This document shows positions 55,218 through 64,000 of a stretch of 64,000 bases of DNA, one piece after another (positions within the stretch are counted from its first letter, which is position 1; every line of letters begins with the position of its first letter). The notes under the pieces were generated by a model. The model had not been told where the DNA came from, did no database searches, and worked only from the letters and a program-made list of their open reading frames with translations. Location of the stretch: NCBI RefSeq assembly GCF_003755175.1, contig NZ_RKHX01000005.1, forward strand, positions 1-64,000, given 5' to 3'. The DNA comes from Cellulomonas sp. PhB150 (lineage in GTDB: Bacteria; Actinomycetota; Actinomycetes; Actinomycetales; Cellulomonadaceae). The position numbers and the translations under genes are program-made.

Positions 55218-56747
55218 ATGACGCTCACCGCAGATCGCGGCGTGCTGTGGTCGGGCGACGACTTCGAACGGCGGAGCTCAGCTCGGGAGCCTCGCAGGTC
55301 ATGGGCCTCGATGCAGCCGTTCGAGCGGCGCGGCACCCCGTTCAACGTCGATGGTCTCCGCCGCTCCAGCGCGTGGCGTTCTGTCGGTGTCCGCTACGCC
55401 GTCGCGACTGCGCTTCTGGAGCTCGTGCTCGCGGCGCTCGTGGGCTACGCGGCCGTGCTGACGACGCTGGGCGCCGATGCAGGTCTCATCGCTGCGGTGT
55501 CCGGGGCGGCGCTCTTCACCACGCTTGTGGCCGCCTGTGGCGGCTACCGGCACGAGCGCATGGGGGACGGTCCCGCCGAGTTCCAGGCGGTCCTCCGTGC
55601 GGCCGGTCTGGTCGCCGTGGTCCTGATCGTCGTCGCCTACGCCTTCGACATCCAGATCCCGCAGCTCGTCGTGTTCGTGGCTGTGCCGCTGACCGCTGCC
55701 GTCGCGTGCTTGTTCCGGTACGGCCGCCGCCGCCGTCTGCACGTGGCCCGTCGCACCGGCGCCGCCATGCGGTCGACGATCGTCGTCGGTGACCCGTCGT
55801 CCGCCGCGCGCGTCATCCACGACCTCGCCGCCGCGCCTCACCACGGCTACCGGATCGACGGTGTCTGCCTCCCGTCGGTCGACGCCGCTCAGGTCGTTGC
55901 TGACGTCGCGGTGGTCGGCGCGCTCGCCGACGTCGTCCAGGTGGTGGCGGACCGCGCGGCGGAGGTGGTGATCATCACCGGGTCGAGCCTCGGCGGTGAC
56001 GCGCTGCGTCGGCTGTCGTGGGCGCTGGGTCGCGCGGGTGCACACATGGTCGTCGCGCCCGACATCGTCGAGGTTGCCGGCCCGCGGCTCTCCGTCCGGC
56101 CGACGGCCGGCCTGTCGCTGCTCGAGGTCGAGGTCGACGCGCCGCGCCGCCGGCTCGTCGCCAAGTCGATCATCGACATCACCCTGGCCGCGATCGCGGG
56201 CCTCGTGCTGCTGCCCGTCGTGGCAGGCGCGGCGCTGGCCGTCCGCCTCTCGTCGCCTGGACCCGCATTCTTCCGCCAGACGCGAGTCGGCGTGGATGGC
56301 CTTCCCTTCACGATCTGGAAGCTCCGCACGATGTACGTCGACGCGGACGAACGTCGCGCGGCACTGCTGTCGCAGAACGAAGGAGCGGGTCTGCTCTTCA
56401 AGCTCCACGACGACCCGCGCGTGACGTCGGTCGGGCGGTTCCTGCGCAAGTACTCGCTCGACGAGCTGCCGCAGCTGTGGAATGTGGCGCGCGGCGACAT
56501 GTCGCTCGTCGGCCCTCGCCCACCGCTCGAGGTCGAGGTCGAGGCGTACGAGGACGAGGTGCACCGACGCCTGTGCGTGAAGCCGGGTCTGACCGGTCTG
56601 TGGCAGGTGAGCGGGCGCTCCGACCTCGACTGGGAAGAAGCGGTCCGGCTCGACCTTCGGTACGTCGACAACTGGTCGGTCGCGATGGACCTCATGATCA
56701 TGTGGAAAACAGGTCGAGCGGTGCTCCGCGGGGCCGGCGCCTACTAG
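55218..56747 (+). CDS. Polyprenyl-phosphate sugar phosphotransferase (WbaP/CpsE type)
   Basis: Protein of 509 residues. The ATG at 55218 follows GGGGGAA; a TTG 12 bases upstream is less likely. Four N-terminal membrane spans, a Rossmann-like CoA-binding-type domain (STIVVGDPSSAARVIHDLA), one more membrane helix (DITLAAIAGLVLLPVVAG), then the bacterial sugar transferase domain: FFRQTRVGVDGLPFTIWKLRTM, RFLRKYSLDELPQLWNV, RGDMSLVGPRPPL and GLTGLWQVSGRSDL. It loads the first sugar-1-phosphate on undecaprenyl phosphate and starts repeat-unit synthesis. It opens the surface-polysaccharide locus. Upstream, tcacccgat and gggtgaaatcgg (55088-55130) form half-sites similar to those before the LamG gene. 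Confidence 0.95.
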   Translation: MTLTADRGVLWSGDDFERRSSAREPRRSWASMQPFERRGTPFNVDGLRRSSAWRSVGVRYAVATALLELVLAALVGYAAVLTTLGADAGLIAAVSGAALFTTLVAACGGYRHERMGDGPAEFQAVLRAAGLVAVVLIVVAYAFDIQIPQLVVFVAVPLTAAVACLFRYGRRRRLHVARRTGAAMRSTIVVGDPSSAARVIHDLAAAPHHGYRIDGVCLPSVDAAQVVADVAVVGALADVVQVVADRAAEVVIITGSSLGGDALRRLSWALGRAGAHMVVAPDIVEVAGPRLSVRPTAGLSLLEVEVDAPRRRLVAKSIIDITLAAIAGLVLLPVVAGAALAVRLSSPGPAFFRQTRVGVDGLPFTIWKLRTMYVDADERRAALLSQNEGAGLLFKLHDDPRVTSVGRFLRKYSLDELPQLWNVARGDMSLVGPRPPLEVEVEAYEDEVHRRLCVKPGLTGLWQVSGRSDLDWEEAVRLDLRYVDNWSVAMDLMIMWKTGRAVLRGAGAY

Positions 56748-56778
56748 CCCGGTCTGTCCCGGTCTGTCACTCGAACGG

Positions 56779-56796
56779 GTGTGATTTGGCTCACAC
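56779..56796. promoter_or_regulatory. CRP/GlxR-type binding site before GH71-like gene
   Basis: gtgtgatttggctcacac: TGTGA-N6-TCACA at 56780-56795 is a perfect CRP-family consensus. It lies 65-80 bases before the start of the secreted glycoside hydrolase. Confidence 0.8.
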
Positions 56797-56859
56797 GTGA
56801 ACGGGGAAGTGTCACGAAGGGGTTACGAAACGCGCCCCGCGCACACATCATGTCGACCC

Positions 56860-59007
56860 ATGCAGCGACCCACGGCACGGCACCGACGTTCGTCAGCCGG
56901 TCAGCACGGTCTCCGGCGAGCCACTGCGGCGCTGACCGCTCTCGTGCTCACCGCGGCCGTCGCGGCGACGGTCGGACCTGCTTTCGCTGCGTCATCCGTG
57001 CCCGTCGCAGCGGCAACTGGCTCGCTGCAGCTGACCCCGAGCCAGGCGACGTTCACCGCGAGCTCGCAGCCGACCCGGAACTTCGCCCAGTACGACGTGC
57101 TCGTCGCGACCTCTCAGGTCTACCGGACGTTCCTCGCCTTCGACACCACTCGCATTGCTCCCGACTCCGTCGTCACCTCCGCGACCCTGAGCCTGCGCGT
57201 GCGGTCGAGTGCCGCGAACAAGCCTGGGCTCCAGGTGCGCGCGGCGGCTGCGGGCTGGACGGCATCCAAGGTCACCTCGGCGAACCGCCCTGCGGCGCCC
57301 GGAGCGCCCCTCAACGCGCCGCTCTGGGCGCGAGCGGCGACGACCGTCAGCGTGCCGCTGCCCGCCTCGGCCATCGTCCGGACCGGTTCGACCTCGTTCG
57401 AGATTCGGTACGACCAGCTCAGCGCCGGCATCTACCTGGCCAAGGGCGGAGTCGATGCGCCGAAGCTGACGGTGAACTATGCCGCGCGGCCGGAACCGAC
57501 CTCGACGCCGGTCCCGACGGCGACCCCGTCCACCACGCCGTCGCCGACGGCCACGCCGAGGCCGACCTCCACGCCGGCACCGACGGCCACCCCAACGCCC
57601 ACGGTCACCCCGAAGCCGACGGCAACGCCCACCCCGACGCCCACGCCGACGACGACGGCCACCCCGCAGCCGCCCGTGAACCCTTCGTCCGACGGCGTCA
57701 AGGTCCTCGCCCAGTACTTCACGCAGTTCCCCATCTCGATCGACAACCAGCCGTCCGCCACCGACTACTACGCGCGCAACTACCTGACACCGAACGGTGA
57801 GGGCGGCGCGCACGCGACCTACGGCGGCTTCCTTCGTGACCGTCCCGTCGGGCGGGCGCCGCTCGCCGGCGACTGGCAGATGGCGGATGCCCGGACCGAG
57901 ATCGACCAGGCGGTCGACGCCGGTATCGACGGCTACGCGATCGACCTGCTGAACCTCGACGGGTACCACTGGGCGCACGCGCTGCGCATGGCGGACGCGG
58001 CAGCCGCAGACGGACGCGGCTTCGTGATCGTGCCGCAGGTCGACATGACGACCTCCGCCGGCAAGTCAGCCCCTGCGGTCATCGCCGCGAAGCTCGCGGT
58101 CCTCGCCACCAAGTCGGCGCAGTACAAGCTCCCCGACGGGCGGGTCGTGATCGGCGCGTTCAAGGCCGAGGCCCAGCCGCCCAGCTGGTGGTCCGCACTG
58201 TTCAGCACGCTCTCGAAGCAGTACGGCATCCGCGTTGCATTCATGCCGACGCTGCTCAACGCCTCGCCCGCCAACATCACGGCATTCGCGCCAGTCTCGT
58301 ACGCGATCGGGGACTGGGGCACGCGCAACCCCGGCAACATCCTCGCGGGGCCCGACAACGCCGCGATCGCCCACAAGCTGGGAGTGAAGTGGGCGCAGTC
58401 CGTCTCGGTGCAGGACGAGCGACCGAATCAGGCCTTCTACCAGGAGGCGGGCAACCTGGGGACGCTGCGTGCCAGCTGGAAGCGCGCGGTGGACGACAAG
58501 GCCGACTTCGCACAGCTGATGGTGTGGAACGACTACAGCGAAGGGACCGTCTTCGCGCCGTCCTACGCCCACGGCAACGCGTTCCTCGAGGTCAGCGCCT
58601 ACTACGCGGAGCAGTTCCGCACCGGCAAGACCCCGCAGATCACGCGCGACGCCCTGTACGTGACCCACCGGAACCAGCCCTACGCTGCGACGCCCACGGG
58701 GGGCCAGGTGTCGCTGATGCGGCCCATGAGCACCACGGGCACGGCGACCCAGCCTCGGGACACCGTCGAGCTCCAGGCCTTCCTGACAGCGCCGGCCACG
58801 CTGACCCTCAAGGTCGGCTCGTCGAGCACGGTCGTCAAGGCCGAGGCGGGCGTCACGGTCTTCACGGTCCCGCTCGCGGTGGGCACGGTCTCGGCCAGCG
58901 CCGTCCGCGGGACCGCGACCGTCGCGCAGGTGACCTCGCCCTACCGCGTGACGGCGACGCCGGCGGTCCAGGACCTGCAGTACTTCGCGGCCTCGAGCAC
59001 GGACTAG
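56860..59007 (+). CDS. Secreted GH71-like glycoside hydrolase with DNRLRE domain
   Basis: Protein of 715 residues. The ATG at 56860 starts a long twin-Arg-free signal peptide ending GPAFAASS. Residues about 55-210 resemble the DNRLRE beta domain (YRTFLAFDTTRIAPDSVVTS). A Thr/Pro linker of about 60 residues follows (repeated PTPTATP), then the catalytic part: VLAQYFTQFPISIDN, EIDQAVDAGIDGYAIDLLNLDG, VIVPQVDMTT, and MVWNDYSEGTVFAPS, the pattern of GH71 alpha-1,3-glucanases. A small beta domain ends the chain. It may trim the polymer made by this locus or attack fungal alpha-glucan. The Thr-rich linker is a likely target of the PMT. Confidence 0.85.
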   Translation: MQRPTARHRRSSAGQHGLRRATAALTALVLTAAVAATVGPAFAASSVPVAAATGSLQLTPSQATFTASSQPTRNFAQYDVLVATSQVYRTFLAFDTTRIAPDSVVTSATLSLRVRSSAANKPGLQVRAAAAGWTASKVTSANRPAAPGAPLNAPLWARAATTVSVPLPASAIVRTGSTSFEIRYDQLSAGIYLAKGGVDAPKLTVNYAARPEPTSTPVPTATPSTTPSPTATPRPTSTPAPTATPTPTVTPKPTATPTPTPTPTTTATPQPPVNPSSDGVKVLAQYFTQFPISIDNQPSATDYYARNYLTPNGEGGAHATYGGFLRDRPVGRAPLAGDWQMADARTEIDQAVDAGIDGYAIDLLNLDGYHWAHALRMADAAAADGRGFVIVPQVDMTTSAGKSAPAVIAAKLAVLATKSAQYKLPDGRVVIGAFKAEAQPPSWWSALFSTLSKQYGIRVAFMPTLLNASPANITAFAPVSYAIGDWGTRNPGNILAGPDNAAIAHKLGVKWAQSVSVQDERPNQAFYQEAGNLGTLRASWKRAVDDKADFAQLMVWNDYSEGTVFAPSYAHGNAFLEVSAYYAEQFRTGKTPQITRDALYVTHRNQPYAATPTGGQVSLMRPMSTTGTATQPRDTVELQAFLTAPATLTLKVGSSSTVVKAEAGVTVFTVPLAVGTVSASAVRGTATVAQVTSPYRVTATPAVQDLQYFAASSTD

Positions 59008-59708
59008 AAGGCGTCCTCGATCGTCTCGCCGGTGGCGGGGACGTACACGCGGCGCGTCTGGCTCTGGGTGCGGTCGTACCAGGAGCCGGAGGCGTCGCCG
59101 ATGCGGCGGGCGGGGACGCCTGCGTAGAGGCCGGGCGAGCGCGGTTCGCGCGACCTGGCGACGACTGCGCCCGCCGCAAAGATCGACCGGTCCGGCAGGA
59201 CCGCGCCGCCGAGCACCGTGCAGCGGGCCGACATGAACGTGCGTGCGCCGACGACGATGGGGTGCGCGACCTGGGCGTCGCGGGCCGGGTCGATCGAGTG
59301 GGTGAGGAACAGGCTGCCCCGTCCGGCGACGAGCGACATCTCGCCGATGCTCAGCCCGCCGGCGCAGTCGAGGGAGTGGCGGCTCGTGATCGTGGCGTCG
59401 GCAGCCAGCGTGAGTGCCGCGCCATCGGGATACAGCCGTCGGTAGACCGGGTGCGAGGAGATGATGTTCAGTCGGCCGACCCGGGCCCCGGTGCTGAGGC
59501 TCACTGCCCGCATGTTCTTGAGGGTGTTGAGGAGCCCCAGTCGGGAGCTCGGGCCGAGCTCGACTCGCCCGACGCGCCACACGAGATTCGGACGAGCCAC
59601 CGCGGTGGGGTGGATGACGTGCCCGAAACGGGCGAGCGCGTCTCGCTTGGCCTGCGTGGACGGAAGCAGCCATAGGGCGGCGACTGCGGCGTCCTTGATG
59701 CGACTCAC
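59004..59708 (-). CDS. Hexapeptide-repeat acyltransferase (WcaF-like)
   Basis: Protein of 234 residues of the left-handed beta-helix acyltransferase family. After an N-terminal helical segment come hexapeptide-type strands (VGRVELGPSSRLGLLNTLKNM, LSIGEMSLVAGRGSLFL), the catalytic-type His in FLTHSIDPARDAQVAHPIVVG, and VLGGAVLPDRSIFAAGAVVARS. It would O-acetylate a sugar of the repeat unit. The GTG overlaps the flippase stop, so the two are translationally coupled. Its 3' end overlaps the convergent glycoside hydrolase by 4 bases. Confidence 0.9.
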   Translation of the reverse strand: MSRIKDAAVAALWLLPSTQAKRDALARFGHVIHPTAVARPNLVWRVGRVELGPSSRLGLLNTLKNMRAVSLSTGARVGRLNIISSHPVYRRLYPDGAALTLAADATITSRHSLDCAGGLSIGEMSLVAGRGSLFLTHSIDPARDAQVAHPIVVGARTFMSARCTVLGGAVLPDRSIFAAGAVVARSREPRSPGLYAGVPARRIGDASGSWYDRTQSQTRRVYVPATGETIEDAF

Positions 59709-60988
59709 GGGGTGACCTCCAGGGTCTCGACGACGTCGGTGGGGATCTCGCCCGGGGCGGCGGACACCGGTGCGGGCGTACGGGCGATACGCACGAGTCC
59801 GGCGCCGACACGGATCAGCAGCCCCGAGAGCATCGCCGCGAGCGCTCCTGTGGCCCCCCAGATCAGCGTGCCGGGGACCACGAGCACGAGTCCGATGATC
59901 GACCCGATCGCGGTGACGCGTGCGACGTAGCCGAGCTGGCCGAGCGGCACGAGTGCGACGCGCGAGACGATCGACTCGAACAGGTTCGTCGCGACCACCG
60001 CGGAGACCAGGACGCTGGCCAGCAGCGTCGCGTCGAAGTGGCCCGCGCCCAGCCAGTCGACGAGCCACGGCGTGGCGAGCAGCAGGCCGAGCCCGAGGAC
60101 GCCGCAGAAGGCGGCGCCGGCTCTGAGCGCTGTGCGCACCCTCCCGGTCAGCTCGTGGGGCGCCGCACGCGGGACCCAGCCCTGGAGAAGACTGACGACG
60201 GGGGTCACCGCGACGTAGACCTGCTTCTGCAGCTTGTCGAGCACCGCGAACAACGGCAGCGCGGCGCTCGAGGTGAGCCCGACGATCACGATGGGAAGGG
60301 CGGTGTAGGTGGCGCTCGTGATCGACGTGGCGACGCCGGTGACCTGGTGGCGCAGCACCTGCGGCAGGGGTCGCCGCAGCCTGGCCCACTGGCGCGGGCC
60401 GCCGGTGGTCGCGCAGATCCACACGGTGGGCGCCAGCACGCCGACGAGCATGCCGCCGAGCTGGCCCCACAGGCCAGCCGCCGGGCCGGCGCCCTCGCGC
60501 ATGGCGGCGATGCCGACCAGTGTGCCGACGACACGCGGGACCGTCTCGAGCGCGAGCATCCGGTACGGCGCGGCGATGCCGATGAAGTACCAACCCGCGC
60601 CGAGACCGATCAACGCGGCGGAGCAGGCGGCGAGGATCGCGAGCGCGGTGTCGGTGCGCGCCACGAGTGCGGTCACGCCGGCGGTCGCCGCCAGCACGGG
60701 GACGACGATCACCGCCCGTGCGACCAGCGCCTCGGCGTACTCCCGTCCCCGGTCGGCGTCCGACGCCCGGGCGACGCTGGCCGGCCCGGAGATGCCCCAG
60801 CCCAGGTAGAGCGCGATCGCCGCGACGGCGCCGACCGACTGGCCGGTCGCGATCGCGCCCCACGCGGTGGGGCCGCCGGCCTCGATCAGCGCCGGGATGG
60901 CCAGCAGAGACACGACGGCGAGGAGACCCATCGAGAGTGCGAACCCACCGAAGGTCGTCGCCGCGCGGCGCACGCCATGGTTCCGCAC
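59705..60988 (-). CDS. Polysaccharide flippase (Wzx/MATE-like)
   Basis: Protein of 427 residues with about 12 membrane spans and short loops, without a recognised enzyme motif. The opening TTFGGFALSMGLLAVVSLLAIPALIEAGG and the paired inverted halves fit the oligosaccharidyl-lipid flippase group. It would move lipid-linked repeat units to the outer face. The GTG at 60988 has GGGGAGG upstream. Coupled to the acyltransferase. Confidence 0.88.
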   Translation of the reverse strand: MRNHGVRRAATTFGGFALSMGLLAVVSLLAIPALIEAGGPTAWGAIATGQSVGAVAAIALYLGWGISGPASVARASDADRGREYAEALVARAVIVVPVLAATAGVTALVARTDTALAILAACSAALIGLGAGWYFIGIAAPYRMLALETVPRVVGTLVGIAAMREGAGPAAGLWGQLGGMLVGVLAPTVWICATTGGPRQWARLRRPLPQVLRHQVTGVATSITSATYTALPIVIVGLTSSAALPLFAVLDKLQKQVYVAVTPVVSLLQGWVPRAAPHELTGRVRTALRAGAAFCGVLGLGLLLATPWLVDWLGAGHFDATLLASVLVSAVVATNLFESIVSRVALVPLGQLGYVARVTAIGSIIGLVLVVPGTLIWGATGALAAMLSGLLIRVGAGLVRIARTPAPVSAAPGEIPTDVVETLEVTP

Positions 60989-61075
60989 GTCTGACCTCCC
61001 CCTTCTCGTTCGCCCGTCGGTCGCGTCAGGCTATCCACGGCGTGCCTCGCATGACGGGTGATGTTTCGGCCCGGG

Positions 61076-61774
61076 TCAGCGGAGCTGGCGGAACCACCGT
61101 GCGAGGAGTGCGATCCCGAGCACCGCCGTCGCTGCGCCGAGTGCGACGTAGCCCCATCGGAAGACGGCAGGGGCGCCCCACAGCACGAACGAGGCCGCGA
61201 GCACCCCGTAGTCCGCCGGCAGGAGCGCGAGCGCACGGGCGGCTGATGCCTGCTTGAGCGGCGCGCCCTCGACGCGACGTCGGAGCAACGGCTCGAGCGT
61301 CCCACCCGCGTAGACCACGACGGAGACGAGCTGGTAGGCGAGCGGGACGAGGAGCCACGCCGTCGACGGCAGGTCGACGAACCGGAACCAGCCGACCAGC
61401 ACCGCGGTGTGGACGGCCACCATCTTCCCGGCGTCGACGACATGGTCGAACCACTCTCCGGCCGCTGACCCTGTTCCGGTGAACCGAGCGACCTGGCCGT
61501 CGGCGGAGTCGAGGGCGAACCCGAGCACGAGGAGCAGTGCGACGAGGACCCCGAGCCACCAGACCGGCGTCACCAGGCACACGAGAGCGAGAGCGATAAC
61601 TGTGACTGTCGCGCTGAGCGCGGTCACGCCATTGGCGCTCACGCCGGCGCGGATGGCTCCGACGGCGAGCAACCGGCCCACGGGCCGGTTGACCCAGCGT
61701 GACCAGTAGGAGACGCCGGCTGCCGGCTTCTGCGCGGCAGAGAGCTGGCGAACGAGCTCACGAGTGGTGGTCAC
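61076..61774 (-). CDS. CDP-alcohol phosphatidyltransferase family protein
   Basis: Protein of 232 residues (GTG at 61774; a TTG at 61810 would add 12 residues; neither has a strong ribosome site). The catalytic motif D-x2-D-G-x2-A-R-x8-G-x3-D-x3-D is complete in DSADGQVARFTGTGSAAGEW plus FDHVVD. Six membrane spans surround it. It transfers a phosphoalcohol from a CDP-alcohol to an acceptor. Located among glycan genes, it may decorate the polymer or make an anchor lipid rather than a bulk phospholipid. Confidence 0.92.
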   Translation of the reverse strand: MTTTRELVRQLSAAQKPAAGVSYWSRWVNRPVGRLLAVGAIRAGVSANGVTALSATVTVIALALVCLVTPVWWLGVLVALLLVLGFALDSADGQVARFTGTGSAAGEWFDHVVDAGKMVAVHTAVLVGWFRFVDLPSTAWLLVPLAYQLVSVVVYAGGTLEPLLRRRVEGAPLKQASAARALALLPADYGVLAASFVLWGAPAVFRWGYVALGAATAVLGIALLARWFRQLR

Positions 61775-61850
61775 GTGAGCCACTGTCGAGAACACGCTGT
61801 CCCGAGGCAAGTCCCACGCCCGGTTTCACCCGATGGAGCCGCCGGATGTG

Positions 61851-61862
61851 TCACCCGGGTGA
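61851..61862. promoter_or_regulatory. TCACCCGGGTGA palindrome before LamG gene
   Basis: A perfect 12-bp palindrome 88 bases before the start, with a second half-site tttcacccgat at 61824-61834. Similar half-sites lie before the sugar transferase gene at 55088-55130. Confidence 0.5.
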
Positions 61863-61949
61863 TTTCGTGACGATATGCCCGTTTCGCACCCTCTACGGTC
61901 CTACCCTTTCGTCGAAGCAGCGGGCGTTCCGCGCGATGGAGGTTGTGTG

Positions 61950-64000
61950 ATGCGCAGGTTGAGCAGCATCGTGGCCGTGGCGGCGCTCGCGGCGGCGGCG
62001 GTCGTCGTCCCGTTCGGCCCCACCCCTAGCGCGCAGGCGCTCTCCACGGATCTCGGCTTCACGGCCGATGATCTGCCGACCTGGCAGGCCAACGGCACCG
62101 TCTGGGCGATGGCAGCCTCGGGCGGCACCGTCTTCGCAGGCGGGACTTTCTCCCAGATCCGCCCGCAGGACGGTGGAGCCGGCAGCGCCATCGCCGTGTC
62201 CGCGCTGACCAGCTTCGACGCGGTGACAGGGCAGCCTGGTTCGTGCCGGCCGAGCGTGACGCTCTCGGGCGGCACCGCCACTGTCCGTGCGCTCACGGTC
62301 TCGCCCGACGGTTCCACGCTGTACATCGGTGGCAACTTCTCGAACGTCGCGGGCACCACCGTTGGCCGCCTCGCGGCGCTCGACATCGCGACCTGCACCG
62401 TCAAGTCCACCTTCAAGCCTTCGACCATCTCGTCGACCGTGCGCTCGGTCTCCGCCACGGCGTCGACCGTCTACTTCGCCGGCGACTTCACGAGCGTCGC
62501 CAGCCAGACCCGGCAGCGCTTCGCCGCGGTGCAGGCGTCGAACGCCGCGCTCCTGCCGTTCAAGGCCGACGCCGAGCTGCCGGGTCGGGCGATCGAGGTG
62601 GGCAAGGACGGCGCGACGGTTGCGATCGGCGGGGACTTCTTCACCGTGAACGGTCAGGACAGCCATGGCTTCGCCGTGGTGGATGCCACTTCCGGCGCCA
62701 ACGTGCAGAACTACCCCCGCGGCTTCATCCCGGACACCTCGATCATCAAGGGGATCACTGCCGACGCGACGGGCTACTACGTGGGTGCCGAGGGGACCGG
62801 CGGCGGGGTCTTCGACGGCTCGTTCGCGGTCGACTACTCCTCGTTCACGCAGCGCTGGCGCGACCTCTGCCTGGGTGCCACCCAGGCCTTGATCATCGAC
62901 GGACCGGTGGTCTACGAGGCCAACCACCACCACGACTGCTCCCTGAACGCGAACGGCTTCCCCGATGGAGTCCGCGTCTACCTGACGGCCAACCGCACGG
63001 ACGTGACGAACGAGCAGCTCGCCTGGCGCCCCCAGCTCAACGACGGACTGGGCGAGGGGATCGGTCCGCGCGCCTTCGCCATCGCCAAGGTCGGTCCCAC
63101 CAAGTACCTCTGGGTGGGCGGGGAGTTCACCCGCGTCAACGCGAAGGCGCAGCAGTCGCTCACGCGATTCGCGAGCGGCCCGGACACCGGTGCGCCCGCG
63201 ATCACGACCCCGATCCGTGCCGAGTCGCTCCGGGCTGGAGAGGTCCAGGTCTCGTGGCGGGCGTCGTACGACGACGACGACGGCAAGCTCACGTACCGCG
63301 TGTACCGGAATGGCGCGGCCACACCTGTCGCCACCGTGCAGGCCGAGTCCCGCTGGTGGTCCCGTCCCCAGGTGTCGATCCGTGACACGTCCGTCACGCC
63401 CGGTCAGACGTACACGTATCGCGTGACCGCGAGCGACGGCACCAACACGAGCACCCTGTCCGCGACGGCGAGCGTCAAGGTGGCGAGCGCCGACGTGCCG
63501 TACGCCAACGCAGTCATCGACGACGGTGCGACTCTCTACTGGCGCTACGACGACGCCTCCGGCAGGTACGGCACCGACAGCTCGCCGTCCGACCGCGAGC
63601 CCAACTACATGCAGGGCGTCGGGTACCGCGCCGGGACAAACGCCGCGCTCGGGGATCCTGGCTACGCGATGTCGTTCGACGGCTCGACCGGCTACGCGTA
63701 CAGCGACAAGACGGCGCCTGCGCCGTCGGTCTACTCCGTCGAGACCTGGTTCAAGACGACCTCCTCGTCGGGAGGAAAGCTCATCGGTTACGGCAACGGC
63801 CAGCCCAACACGGGTACCGGTGACACGCGGCAGAGCGGCAACTATGACCGGCAGGTCTACATGACCAACGCCGGGAAGCTCATCTTCGGCACGTGGGTGG
63901 GAAGTGCGGCGACGGTCACGTCGCCGAAGTCCTACAACGACGGGCAGTGGCACCAGGTCGTCGCGACCCAAGGCTCGGGGGGCATGTCCCTGTACGTCGA
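61950..64000 (+). CDS. Secreted beta-propeller/Fn3/LamG protein (3' end beyond window)
   Basis: At least 683 residues; the frame is open to the window end. The ATG at 61950 has GGAGG 7 bases upstream. A signal peptide ends near PSAQALS. Residues about 30-410 form propeller-type repeats (TVWAMAASGGTVFAGGTFSQ, STLYIGGNFSNVAGTTVG, VYFAGDFTSVAS, VAIGGDFFTVNGQ, YLWVGGEFTRVN). A fibronectin type III-like domain covers about 420-510 (GEVQVSWRASYDDDDGKLTY), and a LamG-like domain starts near 530 (YAMSFDGSTGYAYS, YSVETWFKTTSSSGGKLIGY). It is probably a surface protein that binds glycan or supports the polymer made by this locus. Confidence 0.88.
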   Translation, partial: MRRLSSIVAVAALAAAAVVVPFGPTPSAQALSTDLGFTADDLPTWQANGTVWAMAASGGTVFAGGTFSQIRPQDGGAGSAIAVSALTSFDAVTGQPGSCRPSVTLSGGTATVRALTVSPDGSTLYIGGNFSNVAGTTVGRLAALDIATCTVKSTFKPSTISSTVRSVSATASTVYFAGDFTSVASQTRQRFAAVQASNAALLPFKADAELPGRAIEVGKDGATVAIGGDFFTVNGQDSHGFAVVDATSGANVQNYPRGFIPDTSIIKGITADATGYYVGAEGTGGGVFDGSFAVDYSSFTQRWRDLCLGATQALIIDGPVVYEANHHHDCSLNANGFPDGVRVYLTANRTDVTNEQLAWRPQLNDGLGEGIGPRAFAIAKVGPTKYLWVGGEFTRVNAKAQQSLTRFASGPDTGAPAITTPIRAESLRAGEVQVSWRASYDDDDGKLTYRVYRNGAATPVATVQAESRWWSRPQVSIRDTSVTPGQTYTYRVTASDGTNTSTLSATASVKVASADVPYANAVIDDGATLYWRYDDASGRYGTDSSPSDREPNYMQGVGYRAGTNAALGDPGYAMSFDGSTGYAYSDKTAPAPSVYSVETWFKTTSSSGGKLIGYGNGQPNTGTGDTRQSGNYDRQVYMTNAGKLIFGTWVGSAATVTSPKSYNDGQWHQVVATQGSGGMSLYV

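Noticed and set aside
57477-57761. Gly/Val repeat protein on the minus strand
   Set aside because: It is the antisense of the Thr/Pro linker of the GH71-like protein.

Overview
The window is a high-GC actinobacterial chromosome segment with almost no intergenic space, many GTG starts and frequent 4-base stop/start overlaps. Gene content suggests a Cellulomonas-like organism; the genus is inferred. Most of it follows a block known from Mycobacterium tuberculosis (Rv0991c to Rv1019): FmdB/Ruc-like zinc protein, 5-formyltetrahydrofolate cyclo-ligase, UTP-glucose-1-phosphate uridylyltransferase, MoeA-like Glp, RimJ-like acetyltransferase, SepX/GlpR, then protein mannosyltransferase and rsmI, metG-tatD-rpfB-rsmA-ispE, a TetR regulator, and glmU-prs-rplY-pth. 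Lineage-specific genes sit inside this frame.

Region by region. 0.1-8.4 kb: a 36-bp tandem repeat, the FmdB protein, a penicillin-acylase-type hydrolase, folate ligase, UGPase and the glp/rimJ/sepX division-gene cluster. 8.5-10.3 kb: tRNA-Ala(CGC), a terminator and two exported proteins. 10.3-13.9 kb: a five-gene minus-strand operon resembling an ESX/WXG-type secreted-effector locus. 14-28.3 kb: envelope and metabolic genes (GlsB-like protein, SBF-type transporter, a 1356-residue secreted hydrolase with Ig-like repeats, GH20 hexosaminidase, two isochorismatase-fold hydrolases, PMT, RsmI, an ABC exporter and a sugar dehydrogenase lipoprotein). 28.4-29.5 kb: an AbiEi/DUF559-like gene bracketed by two related palindromic repeats. 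29.6-40.4 kb: metG through ispE including two G5-domain muralytic enzymes, an ABC-F ATPase, MarR and TetR regulators, and tRNA-Gln(UUG).

40.4-50.2 kb is an accessory island between tRNA-Gln and a 5'-truncated CPBP protease gene. Its base composition is visibly less GC-rich. It holds a two-gene system that matches Kiwa (KwaA/KwaB) anti-phage defence, decayed toxin and AAA-ATPase remnants, a translationally coupled five-gene secreted-protein/lipoprotein/ABC-exporter operon preceded by a CRP/GlxR-type palindrome, an ECF sigma/anti-sigma-like pair and an I36-type secreted protein. No integrase was seen.

50.7-55.1 kb returns to housekeeping genes (glmU, prs, rplY, pth). 55.2-64 kb is a cell-surface polysaccharide locus: initiating sugar-phosphate transferase, a GH71-like secreted glycoside hydrolase behind a perfect CRP/GlxR box, hexapeptide acyltransferase, flippase, CDP-alcohol phosphatidyltransferase and a large secreted beta-propeller/Fn3/LamG protein that runs off the window. 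GlmU, Prs and UGPase supply nucleotide-sugar and PRPP precursors; PMT could mannosylate the Thr/Pro-rich exported proteins.
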